A stretch of DNA of 64,000 nt from contig JAIKZO010000058.1 of the NCBI GenBank assembly GCA_024682115.1, positions 61,869 to 125,868 of the forward strand, written 5' to 3'. Within the stretch, counting starts at the first letter, position 1, and the number at the start of each line of letters is the position of its first letter. Source of the stretch: Lachnospiraceae bacterium (GTDB lineage Bacteria > Bacillota > Clostridia > Lachnospirales > Lachnospiraceae). Below the pieces are notes generated by a model. The model did no database searches. It saw only the letters and a list, made by a program, of their open reading frames with translations, and was not told the DNA's origin. Of this stretch, positions 58,912-64,000 are shown in pieces. Both the position numbers and the translations under genes were made by a program.

Positions 58912-60636
58912 ATGGACGAACTACATTATCAGGTTGATCTTCTTAACGCTATGAACAGCCGTCTGAAGGCTGATGAGAGAATGTACAGATTGGTATGTTC
59001 CACTTCCCTTAATGCGATCATTTATATCGATTGCAAAAAGGGAAGCGTTAAGACACTTGCAAACTGGGATTCTTTTTTCCCGGGACTTGAGATCAATTCT
59101 GTCAGTGATATTTCCAAATTATATTCATATATCGAAGAACCTTCGGTTCTTTCTTTTCGTGATCTTATTCATACGAGTAAGGCTAATGAGACGGTCACCG
59201 AAGTATTCCGGATGTCCGACAATAAAACCTATGTTGAGGTTGAAGTACGCACGGTTTATGATGAGACCGGTTGCCTTACCGATAAAGTCATCAGGTTCAA
59301 GGATGTCACTAAGATTCATGCCCAGAATGACGAACTGGCTTATATGGCCTATTACGATTCGAATACAGGCCTTATAAACCGCAATTATTTTGTTTCCAAG
59401 CTATCAAATCTGATCAAAAAAGCCGAAGAAGAAAATGCCGTTGTTTCAGTAATGTTCATAGATCTTGACGGCTTTCATACCATAAATGACGGAATGGGGA
59501 TCGTTGTCGGCGACGAGATAATCCAGATATTCGGACAATTGCTGAAAAAATACGAGAGCGAAAACGTACTTGTATCACATTTCAATATGGATATCTACTG
59601 TATGGCCATATACAATCCCGGAGGATCGCTCAACGCCAATATTGTTTTCCATGAACTCAAGGAAAATATCCGTGAGCCCATAAGACTTACGAACGGAGCG
59701 GAAACGCTTATTTCATTCTGTGCCGGAGTTGCTGACTATCCCGAATCCGCTTCCGGCCCCCTTGAACTGATCAACTGTGCCGAGATCGTTATGTTCAAGG
59801 CAAAGGATAAGGGGCGAGGACAGATCCAGTATTTTGATGCACCGATTCTTAAGGACTTCCTGGTAAATGTGAATATTGAGAATAAGCTCAAGGAAGCCGT
59901 TTTTAACGAGAATTTTACCATGAACTTCCAACCGCAGTTTTTTGCTGAAGATAAAAAACTCCGCGGATTTGAAGCTCTTATCAGATGGAAAGATCAAAAC
60001 GGCGAGATGATCTCGCCTTCGGTATTCATTCCCATCGCCGAAAAGAACGGTGCGATAATCCCTATCGGGAATTTCGTGATCAAAGAAAGCATAAGGACAT
60101 TCGTTCAATGGAAAAAGAGATATGACGTGGATATGATATTGTCCATAAATATTTCCGCAGTACAGTACAGGACCGATAATTTTGTCGAATCCGTATTGGA
60201 TATCATTTCAACTTATGAAGTCGATCCCGGAGACATCGAACTTGAGATCACGGAAAGCTTCCTCATAGAAGACTTTAACGATGTAATGAATAAGCTCGAG
60301 ATCTTAAGGGAATACGGCGTCCGGGTTTCTCTTGACGATTTCGGTACCGGTTATTCATCACTTTCTTATCTTAAAGGATTGCCTATAGATACTCTTAAGA
60401 TCGATAAAGAGTTTGTTGACAGCATTTCCTCCGATGAAAATGCCAGGATAATACTTGATACGATCATATATATGACCAAAAAACTGGGATTTGAAACCAT
60501 CGCTGAAGGCGTTGAGACCAAAGAACAGTTTGATTATCTTAAATCCATCGGATGTGACTGCATCCAGGGCTTTTATCTTGCAAAGCCCACTGACAGTGCC
60601 GGCATTGAAAAACTGTTGACAGACAGGACCATATAA
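58912..60636 (+). CDS. c-di-GMP phosphodiesterase: PAS-like region, degenerate GGDEF, intact-looking EAL
   Basis: EAL motifs GFEALIRW, SINIS, ELEITES, DDFGTGYSSLSYLKGLPIDTLKIDKEFV, GFETIAEGVET, QGFYLAKP; GGDEF position reads HFNMDIYC. Confidence 0.93.
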   Translation: MDELHYQVDLLNAMNSRLKADERMYRLVCSTSLNAIIYIDCKKGSVKTLANWDSFFPGLEINSVSDISKLYSYIEEPSVLSFRDLIHTSKANETVTEVFRMSDNKTYVEVEVRTVYDETGCLTDKVIRFKDVTKIHAQNDELAYMAYYDSNTGLINRNYFVSKLSNLIKKAEEENAVVSVMFIDLDGFHTINDGMGIVVGDEIIQIFGQLLKKYESENVLVSHFNMDIYCMAIYNPGGSLNANIVFHELKENIREPIRLTNGAETLISFCAGVADYPESASGPLELINCAEIVMFKAKDKGRGQIQYFDAPILKDFLVNVNIENKLKEAVFNENFTMNFQPQFFAEDKKLRGFEALIRWKDQNGEMISPSVFIPIAEKNGAIIPIGNFVIKESIRTFVQWKKRYDVDMILSINISAVQYRTDNFVESVLDIISTYEVDPGDIELEITESFLIEDFNDVMNKLEILREYGVRVSLDDFGTGYSSLSYLKGLPIDTLKIDKEFVDSISSDENARIILDTIIYMTKKLGFETIAEGVETKEQFDYLKSIGCDCIQGFYLAKPTDSAGIEKLLTDRTI

Positions 60637-60647
60637 GGGGTAAAGCA

Positions 60648-62012
60648 ATGTTACTTGGAAGAACATCGGAACTAAAACATCTGAATACGTATTATGATCA
60701 GGAAGGCTCCCAGATAATGGTAGTCTACGGTCAGCGTAATATCGGCAAGACGGCAATGCTTTATTCTTTTGTCGAGGACAAGCCTTATCACTATTATCGT
60801 GCGAGAAGTGCATCATGCAGACAGCAAAGATACAACTGGGGCATGGAACTTGGCGAGGATGATGTGAAGCTTTTAAAATATCCCACTTATATGGATATTT
60901 TCAAGGCTATCATCAAAGGCGAAAAGGAAAAGAAGATCATCATAATCGATGAATTCCAATATATCATCAAGTCTTCCGATACATTCATGAAGGAGCTTGT
61001 AAGTTTTGTTCACAGTTACTGGCAGCAACAGAATGTAATGGTCATTCTTGTCAGCTCATCAATAGGATGGGTGGAAAATTCCATGATCAATAAGATCGGA
61101 GAAGCCGCATATGAACTTTCTTCGTTCCTTAAAGTCAAGGAGCTTTCTTTTGAACATATGATGGAATTCTTCCCCGGATTTTCAATGGAGCAGTGTATCG
61201 AGTCATATGCTGTCCTGGGCGGTGTGCCCGGACTTTGGGAACATTTTTCCGATAAGTTATCGATCAAGGAAAACATAAGCAGATATGTTCTTGACATGCA
61301 TTCTCTTCTGCGCTTTGAAGGGCAGAGGATCGTTGAGGAAGAACTGCGTGAGACAAATGTATATAATACGATACTGTCTTCGATTGCCGCAGGAAACCAT
61401 AAGCTTAACGACCTGTATCTTCATACCGAGTTTTCACGTGCCAAGATCTCGGTATATTTAAAGAACCTTATGGAGCTTGAACTTGTTGAGAAGGTTTTTT
61501 CATATGATACGGACGGCAAGGAAAACACCCAAAAGGGTATCTACAGGATAAGCAATCATTTCGTCAATTTCTATTTTACATATATCTATCCGAACCTTAC
61601 GGATATGGAGACCATGGTCGGTTCGGAGTTTTATAAAAAGCATATTGCGCCTACATTTAAATCATATGTTGCCGAATACTTTAAGACGGTATGCAAGCAG
61701 CATATCGAAAAATGGAACAAATGGAAGGAACTGCCGATCGAGATCGACCGCATCGGTGAGTGGGTCGGAAAGATCGGAACTATCGATGTTATCGCGCAGA
61801 ACGAGGCCGGTGAGACCATTGTCAGCATTTGCAACTGGGATAAACCTCTCATGAGATACGACGATTACGAATGGCTCCTGTTCTGCTGTAAGGAAGCCAA
61901 GATACATGTTGATTACGTGTATCTGTTCTCCGTAAGGAGATTTGATGAAAAACTCAATCTGGAAGCAAAAGTAAAGACGAATCTTAAACTTATCAGTCTG
62001 GAAGATATGTAA
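60648..62012 (+). CDS. AAA+ ATPase of the archaeal-type/DUF234 family
   Basis: Walker A GQRNIGKT, Walker B IIIIDEFQY, winged-helix middle, DUF234-like C-terminus (GTIDVIAQNEAGETIVSICNWDKPLM). Confidence 0.88.
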   Translation: MLLGRTSELKHLNTYYDQEGSQIMVVYGQRNIGKTAMLYSFVEDKPYHYYRARSASCRQQRYNWGMELGEDDVKLLKYPTYMDIFKAIIKGEKEKKIIIIDEFQYIIKSSDTFMKELVSFVHSYWQQQNVMVILVSSSIGWVENSMINKIGEAAYELSSFLKVKELSFEHMMEFFPGFSMEQCIESYAVLGGVPGLWEHFSDKLSIKENISRYVLDMHSLLRFEGQRIVEEELRETNVYNTILSSIAAGNHKLNDLYLHTEFSRAKISVYLKNLMELELVEKVFSYDTDGKENTQKGIYRISNHFVNFYFTYIYPNLTDMETMVGSEFYKKHIAPTFKSYVAEYFKTVCKQHIEKWNKWKELPIEIDRIGEWVGKIGTIDVIAQNEAGETIVSICNWDKPLMRYDDYEWLLFCCKEAKIHVDYVYLFSVRRFDEKLNLEAKVKTNLKLISLEDM

Positions 62013-64000
62013 TGGGTAAGAATCTGTATATTGCGGAAAAACCGTCCGTGGCAAGAGAGTTTGCAAATGCTCTGAAGATCAACGCAAGATCCAATGACGG
62101 TTATATCGAATCGGAAGACTCTGTAGTCACGTGGTGTGTCGGACATCTCGTGACTATGTCTTATCCGGATGCTTATGACGAGAATCTTAAGAAATGGTCT
62201 CTTGATACCATTCCTTTTATTCCGACCGAGTATAAGTATGAAGTCATCGACGGTGTTAAAAAACAGTTCGGTATCGTATCCGGACTTCTGAACAGGGATG
62301 ATATAGACGTTATCTATGTCTGTACGGACTCCGGAAGAGAAGGTGAATATATCTACAGGCTCGTTGAAAGAATGGCCGGTGTCAATGGAAAGACCAGAAA
62401 GAGAGTCTGGATCGATTCTCAGACCGAGGAAGAGATACTTCGCGGGATAAGAGAAGCAAAAGATCTTTCCGAATATGATAATCTTTGTGCGGCAGCATAT
62501 CTGAGAGCCAAAGAAGACTATCTTATGGGCATCAATTTTTCCAGGGTCCTTACGTTAAAATACGGATATCCCGTCAAGAATTTCCTCAATGCCGATAAAT
62601 GCGTGGTTTCGGTCGGAAGAGTCATGACCTGTGTTCTTGGCATGGTAGTCAATCGTGAACGACAGATAAGGTCATTTGTTAAGACTCCTTTTTACAGGGT
62701 CATACTCAACGGATCGGCACAGGGCGTAAAAAACGCTTTTGAGTGGAAAGCGATAGAGGGATCCTCATATTTTGAGACACCTTATCTTTATAAAGAAAAC
62801 GGCTTCAAGGAAAAGAAAGACGCCGAATCTCTTATAGAAAAACTTTCGGACAGGAATGCCGTGATCCAAAGCATAGAGAAGAAAAAAGATAATAAGAATG
62901 CCCCGCTTTTATATAATCTCGCAGAGCTACAGAACGAATGCTCTAAGCTGTTTAAGATAAGCCCCGAAGAAACGCTGAAGATCGCTCAGGAACTTTATGA
63001 AAAGAAACTTACCACTTACCCCAGAACCGATGCCAGAGTGCTTTCTACGGCTGTTTCAAAAGAAATATATAAAAACATAAAAGGTCTTACCGGATATCAG
63101 ATAGTATCGGAATTTGCCAATGAAGTCCTTCAGAACGGATCATATAAGGATCTGTCCAAAACCAGATATGTCAATGATAAACAGATAACGGATCACTATG
63201 CGATAATCCCCACAGGGCAGGGGCTTAATAACCTTAATAACCTGAATCCCACAGTCAGGGGAGTTTATGAGATCATAGCAAGGCGCTTCTTAAGCATATT
63301 TTATCCTCCTGCGGTATTCAGAAAGCTTTCGATCAGGGCTGACATAGATAACGAAGCGTTCTTTGCCGGATTTAAGTTCCAGGAAAGCCTAGGATATCAG
63401 AAGGTTGCCGCAAATTCATTCAAAAAGAAGGAAGAAGCCGCCAAAAACGAAAAGGACGGCAAGGAATCGCAGGAAGAAAACGGTAACGGCGAAGAGACCG
63501 AAACGGTTCTTGATGAGAAGATGATGAACATACTCTCGTCGCTTAAGAAGGGAGATATCATTGAGAACGAAGGATTTGAAATAAAGGAAGGTATCACGTC
63601 TCCTCCGAAAAGATACAATTCCGGATCGCTCATCCTTGCGATGGAAAATGCCGGATCGCTTATCGAAGACGAAGAACTGAGATCTCAGATAAAGGGAAGC
63701 GGGATAGGAACAAGTGCTACCAGATCAGGGATCCTTGAAAAACTCGGAAACAATAAATATCTTTCAACAAATAAAAAAACACAGATCGTAACACCGACTC
63801 TGCTCGGTGAGATGATATATGATGTTGTGGACAGTTCAATAAGACCGCTCCTTGATCCCAAACTTACAGCCAGCTGGGAAAAGGGGCTTACAGGTGTTGC
63901 GGAAGGAACGATAACGGAAGAAGAGTATCTTCAGAAGATGGATGATTTCGTTATCCGCAGGACCAATATGGTTAAAAATCTGCATAATGAAAGCGCCCTC
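62012..64000 (+). CDS. topB: DNA topoisomerase III (type IA), 3'-truncated by window edge
   Basis: Not in the ORF track; hand translation MGKNLYIAEKPSVAREFANALKI...CTDSGREGEYIYRLVERM...LYNLAELQNECSKLF...LTTYPRTDARVLS; frame remains open to 64000. Confidence 0.93.
   Translation, partial: MGKNLYIAEKPSVAREFANALKINARSNDGYIESEDSVVTWCVGHLVTMSYPDAYDENLKKWSLDTIPFIPTEYKYEVIDGVKKQFGIVSGLLNRDDIDVIYVCTDSGREGEYIYRLVERMAGVNGKTRKRVWIDSQTEEEILRGIREAKDLSEYDNLCAAAYLRAKEDYLMGINFSRVLTLKYGYPVKNFLNADKCVVSVGRVMTCVLGMVVNRERQIRSFVKTPFYRVILNGSAQGVKNAFEWKAIEGSSYFETPYLYKENGFKEKKDAESLIEKLSDRNAVIQSIEKKKDNKNAPLLYNLAELQNECSKLFKISPEETLKIAQELYEKKLTTYPRTDARVLSTAVSKEIYKNIKGLTGYQIVSEFANEVLQNGSYKDLSKTRYVNDKQITDHYAIIPTGQGLNNLNNLNPTVRGVYEIIARRFLSIFYPPAVFRKLSIRADIDNEAFFAGFKFQESLGYQKVAANSFKKKEEAAKNEKDGKESQEENGNGEETETVLDEKMMNILSSLKKGDIIENEGFEIKEGITSPPKRYNSGSLILAMENAGSLIEDEELRSQIKGSGIGTSATRSGILEKLGNNKYLSTNKKTQIVTPTLLGEMIYDVVDSSIRPLLDPKLTASWEKGLTGVAEGTITEEEYLQKMDDFVIRRTNMVKNLHNESAL

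Noticed and set aside
60648-62012. DUF234 ATPase as an anti-phage defence gene
   Set aside because: No defence partners, no mobile-element context; it sits in an operon with EAL and topB in a core region. Not enough to claim defence.
1-64000. CRISPR arrays, IS elements, prophage, biosynthetic gene cluster
   Set aside because: No regularly spaced repeats, transposase, integrase or phage structural genes were seen; content is housekeeping and amino-acid metabolism.

Overview
This window looks like a chromosomal backbone segment of a Firmicute, most likely a Lachnospiraceae-type clostridium (inferred from gene content and gene order only). Almost every base is coding and nearly all genes are on the + strand. 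I saw no CRISPR array, prophage, IS element or toxin-antitoxin locus. In order it carries: a UPF0210/DUF711 gene (truncated at the left edge), a Cache-like diguanylate cyclase, tmcAL(-), pta-ackA, yceD/DUF177-rpmF-plsX-acpP-rnc-smc-ftsY, ilvA, a GH25 lysozyme, ylxM-ffh-rpsP-khpA-rimM-trmD-rplS, lepB-rbgA-lepB-rnhB, a FliK-like/FlhB-C-terminal-like pair, yraN, a MORN-repeat membrane protein, a zinc-ribbon membrane protein, phoH, an HD-like membrane protein, a flippase, a COG2509-type FAD protein, 5-FCL, proA, an esterase, potABCD, a lactonase-like propeller, a VanY-type peptidase, tgt, yajC, leuB-ilvD-ilvB, an L,D-transpeptidase, serC-serA, a LacI-sensor/GGDEF protein, a GlgB-like protein, tRNA-Thr(CGT), an aquaporin, argH, asd, a GGDEF-EAL protein, a DUF234-type ATPase and topB (truncated at the right edge). 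The most interesting items are conserved-fold proteins that have lost catalytic residues or sit in odd contexts: (1) a GlgB-family GH13 protein with the nucleophile, acid/base and two His positions substituted plus a long charged coiled-coil tail; (2) a stand-alone FlhB-CC-like protein that begins where FlhB autocleavage would leave it, paired with a FliK-like protein; (3) an HD-phosphohydrolase relative next to phoH whose HD is HR; (4) a DUF234 ATPase with a broken nuclease motif whose stop codon overlaps the topB start; (5) a LacI-like sensor fused to GGDEF directly behind serC-serA. All family calls come from reading motifs by eye; no database search was run.
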